From Bacteroidales bacterium (GTDB taxonomy: Bacteria; Bacteroidota; Bacteroidia; Bacteroidales; UBA4417): a DNA stretch of 6,842 nucleotides. The notes beneath the pieces are model-generated. The model made no database searches. It had not been told where the DNA came from and saw only the letters and a program-made list of their open reading frames with translations. Position numbers and translations under genes: made by a program. Of this stretch, positions 1-5,967 are shown in pieces. The stretch spans positions 1-6,842 of the forward strand of contig JANXXZ010000180.1 of NCBI GenBank assembly GCA_025350385.1, written 5' to 3'. The stretch's first letter is position 1. Each line of letters opens with the position of its first letter.

Positions 1-1
1 C

Positions 2-361
2 ACAGCTCCTTTTAAAATTGGTGAAACTGAATTTATTCCGGTCCAGGTGATGCACCAGGATATGATAGTTTACGGATACAGAATCCATGACTTTGCCTAT
101 ATAACGGATGCTAATTTCATTTCACCTGAGCAACTGAATAAGGTTAGAGGATCAAAGGTGATCGTTCTCAATGCTTTGCGTAACTCAAGGCATGTATCTC
201 ATTTTTCGCTGAATGAAGCGATTGCTGTATTAAATGACCTGGCGCCCGAAAGAGCTTACCTGACTCATATCAGCCATTTCCTTGGGAAATTTGAGGAAGT
301 TGAAAAAAAGCTTCCTCATTTTATCCAGTTGGCTTATGATGGTTTGCAGATAGAAGTATAA
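2..361 (+). CDS. MBL-fold metallo-hydrolase, PhnP-like phosphodiesterase (3' part)
   Basis: This is the C-terminal 119 residues of a metallo-beta-lactamase-fold hydrolase; the reading frame is open from base 2 and the 5' end lies outside the window. The fragment resembles the PhnP / COG1235 group (phosphoribosyl cyclic phosphodiesterase-like, often about 250 residues in Bacteroidota). Visible family marks are a His in VMHQD followed by GYRI, the Asp of YITDANFI, a LNALR-x4-H segment, and the late AYLTHISH motif. In relatives these His/Asp residues bind the two metal ions. It would be a cytosolic enzyme acting on a phosphodiester or cyclic phosphate; the real substrate cannot be read from the sequence. 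An ATG at base 50 is internal to the conserved fold and is not the start. It ends 156 bases before hydG, which has its own promoter, so the two are probably separate units. Confidence 0.85.
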   Translation, partial: TAPFKIGETEFIPVQVMHQDMIVYGYRIHDFAYITDANFISPEQLNKVRGSKVIVLNALRNSRHVSHFSLNEAIAVLNDLAPERAYLTHISHFLGKFEEVEKKLPHFIQLAYDGLQIEV

Positions 362-449
362 TTATCATTGAATCAATACTTTACTTTATAAATTGTTCCT
401 TTTGGAAATAGAAATCAGTCGTTAATAATTTCACAAATATTAGGTATTC

Positions 450-476
450 CATTGCCTGAATTCCGGTAATTCAATG
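450..476. promoter_or_regulatory. Inverted repeat inside the hydG promoter spacer
   Basis: CATTG at 450-454 is the exact reverse complement of CAATG at 472-476. Between them, AATT at 459-462 can pair with AATT at 468-471 around the 5-base spacer CCGGT. The dyad covers the -33 TTG and the whole spacer and stops at the base before the -7 box. Its position fits an operator for a regulator of hydG. AT-rich dyads also arise by chance, so this is a candidate only. Confidence 0.35.
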
Positions 477-484
477 TAATTTTG
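452..484 (+). promoter_or_regulatory. Bacteroidota-type promoter of hydG
   Basis: TTG at 452-454 and TAATTTTG at 477-484 are separated by 22 bases. They match the Bacteroidota sigma consensus TTG-N17-23-TAnnTTTG, with a perfect -7 box. Transcription would begin around 490, leaving a leader of roughly 25-30 bases before ATG 518. The box also settles the gene start: an in-frame TTG at 482 lies inside the -7 element, so it cannot be the initiation codon of a transcript from this promoter. Confidence 0.6.
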
Positions 485-517
485 TGGGGTAATACTCCTT
501 ATAAAACGAGACGCACA

Positions 518-1954
518 ATGATTTTTACTCCTGAAATCTGCAGAATTCCTGACCAACGAATGAAGCCCTTTATCGATGCAGATGAGATATGGGAACATTT
601 GAATAATACCAGTCCCTCTGCTGAACAGGTACGAGCCGTTATCGGCCGTTCACTGGCTAAAAACAGGCTTACACTGGCCGAAACGGCCATCCTGATAAAT
701 GCAAATGACCCGGAATTAGTTGAAGAAATTAAAGCCGGTGCCAGGGAATTGAAAGAACGGGTGTATGGAAACAGGATAGTTCTTTTTGCTCCTTTATATA
801 TCGGTAATAAATGTACCAACAATTGCAGTTACTGTGGCTTCAAGGCCTCAAACAATGAGGCTGTCCGGCAGACTCTCTCTGACGACGAACTCATTAAGGA
901 AGTTGAAGCTCTTGAAGACAATGGTCAGAAACGGCTGATCCTTGTTTATGGTGAACATCCTGATTATTCTCCTGAATTCATTGCACATACGGCAAAGCTG
1001 GTTTACCAGGTTAAGAAAGGAAATGGGGAAATCCGCAGGGTTAATATTAATGCTGCTCCTTTGGATATTGAAGGTTTCCGGATCGTGAAATCAGCTGACA
1101 TAGGCACATACCAGATATTCCAGGAAACCTATCATCCTGAAAGCTACAAACACTACCACCTTGGAGGTAAGAAGCGTAATTTTGAGTACCGTCTTACCGG
1201 GCTTGACCGTGCCCAGGAAGCTGGAATTGATGATGTCGGGATAGGAGCTCTTTTCGGATTGTACGATTGGAGATATGAGGTTATGGGATTAATCCGCCAT
1301 ACCAATCATCTTGAAGCCTGTTATCATGTTGGGCCGCATACAATTTCTTTCCCCCGGATACAGGAAGCATCAGCAATTAATTTTGACGGGAAGTATCGTG
1401 TTTCCGATTACGATTTTACGAAACTTGTGGCTATCCTCAGGCTTGCTGTTCCTTACACGGGACTGATTCTTACAGCCCGTGAAAGCGTCGCAGTCCGCAC
1501 AGAAGTGATGAGGTTCGGGGTATCACAAATTGATGGAGGTACTAAACTGGAAATTGGCAGTTATTCGGAAACAGTAAATGAAAAACAGGATCTGAACCGT
1601 GAGCAGTTCCAGGTGAATGATTCCCGCTCTCTTAATGAAATTATTGATGAGTTGCTGAGCGATGGATTTCTGCCCTCATTCTGCACAGCCTGTTACCGAC
1701 TGGGTCGGACGGGTGAACATTTTATGGAGTTTTCGGTGCCTGGATTTATTAAACGATACTGCTCACCCAATGCAATGCTCACCCTATGTGAATATCTCGA
1801 AGATTACGCTCCTTTAACAACACAGGAAAAAGGGTTTGTTGTTATTGAGAAAAACCTGCTCGATCTTGAAAAGTTGAACGAAAAAGTTAATGTACCCGAA
1901 ATCCGTAACCGTATTGAACGTATTAAGGCGGGGGAGAGGGATCTTTATTTTTAA
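518..1954 (+). CDS. hydG: [FeFe] hydrogenase maturase HydG, radical SAM tyrosine lyase
   Basis: HydG cleaves tyrosine to p-cresol and a dehydroglycine fragment that yields CO and cyanide. It delivers an Fe(CO)2(CN)-cysteine unit for the 2Fe subcluster of the [FeFe]-hydrogenase H-cluster. The 478-residue protein has the usual family length. It carries the radical SAM CX3CX2C motif at C99, C103 and C106 within NKCTNNCSYCGF. It also has the C-terminal CX2CX22C motif at C389, C392 and C415 that binds the auxiliary cluster and separates HydG from its paralogue ThiH. His274 in GPHTIS probably corresponds to the His near the labile 'dangler' iron in known structures (inferred from motif position). 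All conserved blocks are uninterrupted. I chose ATG 518 because the longer TTG start at 482 lies in the promoter. Two hydrogenase-associated small genes follow after 99 bases. hydE, hydF and the hydrogenase itself are not in the window. Confidence 0.97.
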   Translation: MIFTPEICRIPDQRMKPFIDADEIWEHLNNTSPSAEQVRAVIGRSLAKNRLTLAETAILINANDPELVEEIKAGARELKERVYGNRIVLFAPLYIGNKCTNNCSYCGFKASNNEAVRQTLSDDELIKEVEALEDNGQKRLILVYGEHPDYSPEFIAHTAKLVYQVKKGNGEIRRVNINAAPLDIEGFRIVKSADIGTYQIFQETYHPESYKHYHLGGKKRNFEYRLTGLDRAQEAGIDDVGIGALFGLYDWRYEVMGLIRHTNHLEACYHVGPHTISFPRIQEASAINFDGKYRVSDYDFTKLVAILRLAVPYTGLILTARESVAVRTEVMRFGVSQIDGGTKLEIGSYSETVNEKQDLNREQFQVNDSRSLNEIIDELLSDGFLPSFCTACYRLGRTGEHFMEFSVPGFIKRYCSPNAMLTLCEYLEDYAPLTTQEKGFVVIEKNLLDLEKLNEKVNVPEIRNRIERIKAGERDLYF

Positions 1955-2000
1955 GGAATTTCGGATTTCGATGTTTATTTTTAATTTCAGAAACCTGCAA

Positions 2001-2049
2001 CTAATAACTAATACCTGATAACCAATAACCAATAACAAATAACGAATCC
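2001..2049. repeat. Tandem heptamer array, consensus CNAATAA
   Basis: Seven contiguous 7-base units fill this stretch without gaps. Units 4 and 5 are identical (CCAATAA). Units 1, 2, 3 and 6 differ from the consensus at no more than one position other than the free second base. Unit 7 (CGAATCC) is degenerate. The array starts 46 bases after the hydG stop and ends 4 bases before the ATG of the first regulator-like gene, so it occupies the position of that gene's ribosome-binding region. It could be slipped-strand repeat DNA, a leader or protein-binding site, or a member of a dispersed intergenic repeat family. No unique spacers separate the units, so it is not CRISPR. Confidence 0.75.
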
Positions 2050-2053
2050 TCAG

Positions 2054-2311
2054 ATGACTGAAACCCGAATTCTTGGTTTGCTTATCAGTGACCGGATTAA
2101 AGAAGCCGGCCGGACGCAGCACACACTAACAAAATATGCCAGGTTAATCCGCACCCGCCTTGGTTTTCACGAGTTGAATGATAATGTTTGCAGCCGTGCT
2201 GGTGTTGTTATGATTCATTTGACTGGAACTGCTGCTGAATGGGATGTATTTGAAGATGAACTCCGCTTGATCGAAGGAATTGAAATTCAACGAATGTCGT
2301 TCGTTTCTTAA
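2054..2311 (+). CDS. TM1266-like iron-only hydrogenase system putative regulator, copy 1
   Basis: This 85-residue protein resembles the TM1266 family, small ferredoxin-like-fold (NikR C-terminal/ACT-like) proteins that recur next to [FeFe]-hydrogenase maturation genes and are labelled putative regulators. The family assignment rests on size, the pattern RILGLLISDR - IRTRLGFHE - VVMIHLTG - EIQRM, and its place directly after hydG; I recall the family from memory and could not run a profile. No helix-turn-helix or metal-binding Cys cluster is visible, so any regulatory action would be through ligand binding or a partner. ATG 2054 is preceded by no clear Shine-Dalgarno site but by a heptamer repeat. 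It is 41 percent identical, without gaps, to the next gene (35 of 85 positions by hand), so the two are tandem paralogues. It is probably cotranscribed with hydG, since no separate promoter is evident. Confidence 0.8.
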   Translation: MTETRILGLLISDRIKEAGRTQHTLTKYARLIRTRLGFHELNDNVCSRAGVVMIHLTGTAAEWDVFEDELRLIEGIEIQRMSFVS

Positions 2312-2321
2312 GATATATGAC

Positions 2322-2579
2322 ATGAAAGAAGTCCGTATACTGGGCATTTATGTAAATGACCGAGTCAAAAATGCTGAAAGGATTCAGCCAATTTTCTCCA
2401 AATATGGTTGCACTATACGCACCCGGCTTGGATTGCATGAAACGGATGCCGATTATGCAGAAGATACCGGATTGATTATTCTTGAACTTACCGGGGATGC
2501 TGATGAATGCCTTCGCCTTGAAAATGAACTTCTTACCATTGATGACCTGGATGTCCAGAAAATGGTTTTCAGGAAGTAA
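2322..2579 (+). CDS. TM1266-like iron-only hydrogenase system putative regulator, copy 2
   Basis: This second 85-residue paralogue begins 10 bases after copy 1 ends, almost certainly in the same transcript. It keeps the shared core: RILG at the start, DR-x-K, then IRTRLG-x-HE at residues 32-40, LTG at 56-58 and a QKM end. The alternating hydrophobic stretches TGLIILELTG and DLDVQKMVF fit beta strands of a ferredoxin-like fold. The start is ATG 2322; a longer reading from TTG 2280 would overlap copy 1 and add residues absent from the paralogue. It differs from copy 1 mainly at residues 41-49 and 61-66 (Cys63 here, Trp63 in copy 1). The two may form a heterodimer or sense different signals, which is inference. 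The family role in hydrogenase regulation is itself only putative. The convergent gene on the minus strand ends 45 bases away. Confidence 0.8.
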   Translation: MKEVRILGIYVNDRVKNAERIQPIFSKYGCTIRTRLGLHETDADYAEDTGLIILELTGDADECLRLENELLTIDDLDVQKMVFRK

Positions 2580-2624
2580 TTTCTGTTGAATTAAGAAGAA
2601 GCCTGAGGATTAGCTAACCGCTTG

Positions 2625-3899
2625 CTATTTACTGCCAATAATTGTCAGGGAGCCTTTGTGCTTATCGGTATTAAAAAAGCCAACCGTATTTACAACATAA
2701 TAATACACTCCGTCAGGTGCACCACCTGCGTTCCAGTCGTTTTTGTAATCAGTATTGGCGTATAATTTCCTTCCCCAGCGATCGAAAACAAATAATTCCA
2801 GCCTTATATATTGATTTGAAATAGGATCATTGTTTTCATCAAATATCGTAAAGACCCTGTTTTTTTCAGTACCTGTTGGAACCATTACGTTGGAAATTTT
2901 CAACTTCTGGTCCTTGATAGGAATACGCATAGTAATGACAGTGTCGCAACCGTTCTGATTCTTGATATAAAGGGTAAGAAGGTAGAATTTATCAGTATTC
3001 GCATTGGCAGTCCTATAAATATGAGTGGGATTGAATGATCGGGAAGTGTCTCCATCACCAAACGACCATAAGGGTGGTTCAATAACATGAGTGGGAGAAA
3101 TTTCTTCAAAACTAAACGTCAGAATTGGGTTTTCGCGGAACAAAACAGTAGTTGTGTCCTGTTCGCACTTAATTTTAATAGTCACTTTTGCACCGGGCAA
3201 ACCATTTATCTGGTATGTACTGTCTAGTTCACATCCGTTTTTGTCGGTGATCCTTATTGTATTTGCCCCATCACATAGGTTGGTCTGAATTGTATCAAAC
3301 CGCCCGGGTTCTCCATCCCATAATACAGCATAAGGTTTTACTCCACCACTGATAGTTGCCATGAAATTTGCGTTACACTTACCGGTACAGGTCGAATTCA
3401 TTTCGGTGAGAAAAAGATTAATGGCAGGACTGACAGTTGCTTTGCCATTTTTATAAATTGCCGGTAAAGGGTTCCCCGAAGCAGAATCATGATAAATGCA
3501 ATTTAAGGTGTCCCAAACAAGGTCAGTATTTCCGGCAGTTCCTTTAAATACAAGCCATATCAGAGTGTCGTTAATAATATTTGCGATTGTCGGCCTGTGC
3601 CAGTTCATTGATATTGAACCGGTTTGCCCGCTAATGCTAAAATTGCCTCCGGTTAGCTGAGTATTCAGGAATTGGTACGATTGATAGCTGATTACCGAAG
3701 GGTCATAGCCGAGAACCAGTTTAAATGAATCAACTCCAATCATGTTTTGAATGGTAACAGGAAAAGCCCGCGATGCACCCGGACAAAAACCAATGGAATC
3801 AACTGAAGTCCGAACGTTGAAAACCTGTGCAAACATCGAACTGATTGGAAAGAAGGCAAGACTGAAGCTAAACAGGATGGAGAAGAAAGTAGTTCGCAT
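2625..3899 (-). CDS. Secreted modular protein with cohesin-like, SprB-like, PKD and T9SS type B domains
   Basis: This 424-residue protein is predicted to be exported by Sec and then secreted by T9SS. A signal peptide spans about residues 1-24 (hydrophobic FFSILFSFSLAFF, cleavage near FAQ). Residues 26-157 look like a cohesin-type beta domain (PVTIQNMIGVDSFKLVLGYD, then INDTLIWLVFKG). Residues 165-232 resemble an SprB repeat (ATISGGVKPYAVLWDG, later TIRITDKNGCELDSTYQI) with four Cys that could pair. Residues 255-326 are PKD-like (WSFGDGDTS then THIYR and QNGCDTVI). Residues 328-424 form a gliding-motility-type (type B) C-terminal domain with VFDRWGRKLY, PDGVYYYVV and KGSLTIIG, though the usual FTPNGDGxND block is degraded to VPTGTEKNRVF. 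The likely role is a surface or extracellular adhesion/scaffold protein; no catalytic motif is visible. It appears to stand alone, with 129 bases to the upstream gene. No convincing TAnnTTTG promoter was found there. Confidence 0.85.
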   Translation of the reverse strand: MRTTFFSILFSFSLAFFPISSMFAQVFNVRTSVDSIGFCPGASRAFPVTIQNMIGVDSFKLVLGYDPSVISYQSYQFLNTQLTGGNFSISGQTGSISMNWHRPTIANIINDTLIWLVFKGTAGNTDLVWDTLNCIYHDSASGNPLPAIYKNGKATVSPAINLFLTEMNSTCTGKCNANFMATISGGVKPYAVLWDGEPGRFDTIQTNLCDGANTIRITDKNGCELDSTYQINGLPGAKVTIKIKCEQDTTTVLFRENPILTFSFEEISPTHVIEPPLWSFGDGDTSRSFNPTHIYRTANANTDKFYLLTLYIKNQNGCDTVITMRIPIKDQKLKISNVMVPTGTEKNRVFTIFDENNDPISNQYIRLELFVFDRWGRKLYANTDYKNDWNAGGAPDGVYYYVVNTVGFFNTDKHKGSLTIIGSK

Positions 3900-3989
3900 G
3901 CGTTGTAGTATGTTCTGTTTCTCTCACATTCAGCAGGAGAAAGGGGTACAGTTGGCTAAATTACAGTAAAAATCAATAAGCCAGAATCT

Positions 3990-4019
3990 AAAACGAAGCC
4001 TTGAGGTTTTTCTTGCGTT
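3990..4019 (-). terminator. Weak possible terminator after the CoA-binding gene
   Basis: On the minus strand, an AACG-C-AAG arm can pair with CTTCGTT, with one bulged C. A small inner CC/GG pairing sits inside, and four T follow. It starts 9 bases past the stop of the CoA-binding gene, the right place for its terminator. The stem is interrupted and the T tract short, so it could be chance. Confidence 0.3.
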
Positions 4020-4028
4020 CTGAGCAAA

Positions 4029-4388
4029 TTAAAATACTCCGGAGTGAAGCATCATTATGGAGCATGCTTCCTGAACTTCAATTCCGGCTTCCTGCAATAT
4101 GAGTTCAAATTCCGGATTTTCAGTGCCTGGATTGAAGATAACTCTTAACGGATAAAGATCCAGGATGTATTGGTAAAATTCACGTTGATTTCTGGCACCC
4201 AGGTATAATGCAACGGTATTAATTTCAGAGAATGCCGGCATTCCTTTCTGTATAGGAACACCGGAAATTATACCTTCCCGAAGTCCGATAGCCTCAACCA
4301 GGAACTTGCGTTCAACCAGCTCGCGGATACACATATTCGAATACCGTGAAATGTTGGGACTTGCGCCTATTACCAGAATTCTCCGCAA
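4029..4388 (-). CDS. CoA-binding domain protein (Rossmann fold, YccU-like)
   Basis: This 119-residue cytosolic protein matches the stand-alone CoA-binding family (CoA_binding_2, related to the N-terminal domain of succinyl-CoA ligase alpha). Seen directly: the glycine-containing nucleotide loop ILVIGASPNISRYS at residues 4-17, NPGTENPE at 86-93, and the C-terminal EACSIMMLHSGVF. It has a single domain and no catalytic residues, so its task is unknown; a CoA or acyl-CoA sensor or carrier is possible. The start must be TTG 4388: an in-frame TAA sits two codons upstream (4392-4394) and the first internal Met (residue 19) would remove the nucleotide-binding loop. No Shine-Dalgarno site is visible. 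The TTG lies only 13 bases beyond the T tract of the cytochrome gene's terminator, leaving no room for an ordinary promoter between them. Expression by readthrough, or from a promoter overlapping the hairpin, is inferred. Confidence 0.85.
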   Translation of the reverse strand: MRRILVIGASPNISRYSNMCIRELVERKFLVEAIGLREGIISGVPIQKGMPAFSEINTVALYLGARNQREFYQYILDLYPLRVIFNPGTENPEFELILQEAGIEVQEACSIMMLHSGVF

Positions 4389-4401
4389 CGATTATAGTCT
4401 T

Positions 4402-4437
4402 AAATAAAAAAAGCCCCCTGTTTTGGGACAGGGGGTA
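4402..4437 (-). terminator. Strong intrinsic terminator of the cytochrome gene
   Basis: A perfect 8-bp stem (4414-4421 with 4428-4435, CCCCCTGT against ACAGGGGG) closes a 6-base loop. On the minus strand it is followed by one C and a run of seven T (4406-4412). It begins 8 bases past the TGA of the cytochrome gene. There is no comparable T tract on the plus strand, so it works in one direction. It also sits directly upstream of the CoA-binding gene and could make that gene's expression depend on readthrough. Confidence 0.9.
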
Positions 4438-4443
4438 AAGGTA

Positions 4444-5868
4444 TCAATAAGCTATAATTTTTTGGTAATCTGTTTGGTTATTTACCCTGAATTTGACGAT
4501 ATAAGTTCCTGCCGTAAGGGAGTTTTCCGGCGTTTTTACCTGGAATGTTCCGGGTTGCATCACCTCATTTTGAAGGAGTAATACTCTATCCCCTTTAATG
4601 GAAAGGACTTCAATCCTCACTTTTCCTGCTTCTTTTATTGTAAAAGGAATTGTGGTTGATAACTCAAAAGGATTAGGAAAATTTGGCAACAATTTACTAG
4701 CTGAAGGAACTGCCTTTGAAAGTTCATTTATGCCTGTGGGGTTATAACCATGCGGTCCTCCGTAGGAAGGTGTATATCCGTGGCAAACATCACATTTCTT
4801 CAAAATACCCCGAAATCCCTGGTACGAAATGTTCTGAACATTGTCATTGGGTTGGGTAGTGGGCTGTATGGCATGGGGAGATCCATGGCAGGCACTGCAC
4901 ATCAGGTTTCCATGGCCGCGAGAATTGCGGAACAATTTGCCGGGTTCTTCAGCGAAATTGGAGCCATGACATTGTGTTGCGCCGCAGGATGGCTCCTGGA
5001 ACCAGGGCTGACGACCATTTTCAATAGTATTTCCTACATTGGCAACACTCCCATGGCAATCCTGGCATGTCATTCCGGCAGTATGCATGGTATCGCGCAA
5101 GCATTGGGTAACCGGTCCGGGATGGCAGCCATAGCAGTCGTTGGTGACACCTCCATGAGCCTGGTGAATCGCTTGCGATAGGGAGGGAACACCGGCATGA
5201 CCAGGTGTCCCCAGGGCATTGTCAGAATGACAACTCCCACAAAGGATAGGAGTATTGTTTGGGTTAAACCCGCCATCTGTAGAGTGTGCATTGAGAATAG
5301 CCGTTTCGTTTGCATGACAGCCTGATTGAACGCAGGATATTTCATTAGAAACGGGTATTACAGGCTGAGTCGTTTTAAGAACGGTTCCATTTCCATCTTT
5401 CATCTGTAGCAGAGCTAACTGGAATGGGTTCTCAGTCAGGAGGTTATTGTCCTGGTAAGGAGTTACCGGGATCCCGGTGACAAAATAATTATTATCAATC
5501 GTTCCCATCGTTCCGGTAAGACCAACACCGGTTAACCCGATATTAGGGGCTAGTGTTACCCCAAAAAGCGCATTGGCATATGTCCAGAAATTAGTCTTGC
5601 CTACTGAATAGGTATTTCCCGGTACAGAATAATCAACCGTGAACCCACTGTTTATAATAACAGGCCAGGTTGACGCTGTACCCTTCTGAATAATCTGTGC
5701 TTTCATGTTATTGTAAGGGGGTAAAACACACATGTTTTGAAAATCTTTATTGGCACAATGCATGCCGAGGTCATTCCAGCCAAGGAGAACATAATTATTA
5801 CTTTGAGCTCCGGCTATTAATACCGGGAATAGAGCAACGAATGTAAGAATGAGTAGTTTGTTTTTCAT
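4444..5868 (-). CDS. Secreted seven-heme c-type cytochrome with T9SS type A sorting tail
   Basis: This 474-residue protein has a signal peptide (about residues 1-21, cleavage near AGA-Q). Residues 25-170 carry no heme motif but include the distinctive GWNDLGMHC-x13-PPYNN segment, which I recall at the N-terminus of other bacterial multiheme proteins. Seven c-heme attachment sites follow: CX4CH at C179 and C295, and CXXCH at C210, C245, C268, C324 and C359. Extra histidines (H195, H224, H235, H238, H262, H319, H332, H373) can serve as distal ligands, suggesting bis-His low-potential hemes. Residues 394-474 form a T9SS type A C-terminal domain (LPNFPNPF, then VRIEVLSIKGDRV, AGTYIVKF, QKIIAY). 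The predicted path is Sec export, heme attachment in the periplasm, then T9SS passage to the surface or medium, consistent with an extracellular electron-transfer or redox role. Partners are not visible. It has its own promoter and terminator, so it appears to be a single-gene unit. Confidence 0.93.
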   Translation of the reverse strand: MKNKLLILTFVALFPVLIAGAQSNNYVLLGWNDLGMHCANKDFQNMCVLPPYNNMKAQIIQKGTASTWPVIINSGFTVDYSVPGNTYSVGKTNFWTYANALFGVTLAPNIGLTGVGLTGTMGTIDNNYFVTGIPVTPYQDNNLLTENPFQLALLQMKDGNGTVLKTTQPVIPVSNEISCVQSGCHANETAILNAHSTDGGFNPNNTPILCGSCHSDNALGTPGHAGVPSLSQAIHQAHGGVTNDCYGCHPGPVTQCLRDTMHTAGMTCQDCHGSVANVGNTIENGRQPWFQEPSCGATQCHGSNFAEEPGKLFRNSRGHGNLMCSACHGSPHAIQPTTQPNDNVQNISYQGFRGILKKCDVCHGYTPSYGGPHGYNPTGINELSKAVPSASKLLPNFPNPFELSTTIPFTIKEAGKVRIEVLSIKGDRVLLLQNEVMQPGTFQVKTPENSLTAGTYIVKFRVNNQTDYQKIIAY

Positions 5869-5896
5869 AATAATTAAATATTTAAGTATACAAATA

Positions 5897-5928
5897 CAAA
5901 ATTAAGATATGTAGAATTTAGAAGCAAT
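5897..5928 (-). promoter_or_regulatory. Bacteroidota-type promoter of the cytochrome gene
   Basis: On the minus strand, ATTG (5925-5928) is followed after exactly 20 bases by TAATTTTG (5897-5904), a perfect TAnnTTTG -7 box. The spacing is within the TTG-N17-23-TAnnTTTG consensus. The -7 box is identical to that of the hydG promoter. Transcription would start near 5890, giving a short AT-rich leader of about 20 bases before ATG 5868, with no clear Shine-Dalgarno sequence. Confidence 0.6.
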
Positions 5929-5937
5929 ATAAATTGC
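5924..5937. promoter_or_regulatory. Dyad GCAAT-N4-ATTGC over the -33 element
   Basis: GCAAT (5924-5928) and ATTGC (5933-5937) are perfect inverted repeats with a 4-base spacer. The dyad includes the -33 TTG of the cytochrome promoter, a position where a bound regulator would block or assist RNA polymerase. No known regulator is implied by the sequence, and the half sites are short. Confidence 0.35.
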
Positions 5938-5967
5938 AGATTGTCAATATCTTGTTTACAGGATAAT

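Noticed and set aside
482..517. Longer HydG start at TTG 482
   Set aside because: The TTG lies inside the perfect -7 promoter box, and the extra 12 residues do not look like the family's N-terminus; ATG 518 is preferred.
1944..1984. 11-base direct repeat TTTATTTTTAA at 1944-1954 and 1974-1984
   Set aside because: Low-complexity AT sequence, one copy at the hydG stop; no flanking similarity that would mark a mobile element.
2001..2049. CRISPR array
   Set aside because: The units are 7 bases, directly adjacent and without spacers.
1814..2122. Minus-strand 102-residue reading containing LLLVIGYQVLVIS
   Set aside because: Its periodic hydrophobic segment is simply the heptamer repeat translated on the opposite strand, and the rest is antisense to hydG.
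2280..2321. Longer start at TTG 2280 for the second regulator-like gene
   Set aside because: It would overlap copy 1 and add 14 residues absent from the paralogue; ATG 2322 gives the same 85-residue length as copy 1.
2580..2624. Shared terminator between the convergent genes
   Set aside because: Only a short imperfect palindrome (around TTAGCTAA) without a T tract is visible.
4750..5181. Plus-strand 143-residue open reading
   Set aside because: It is antisense to the heme-rich part of the cytochrome, where both strands tend to stay open; no family features and no promoter.
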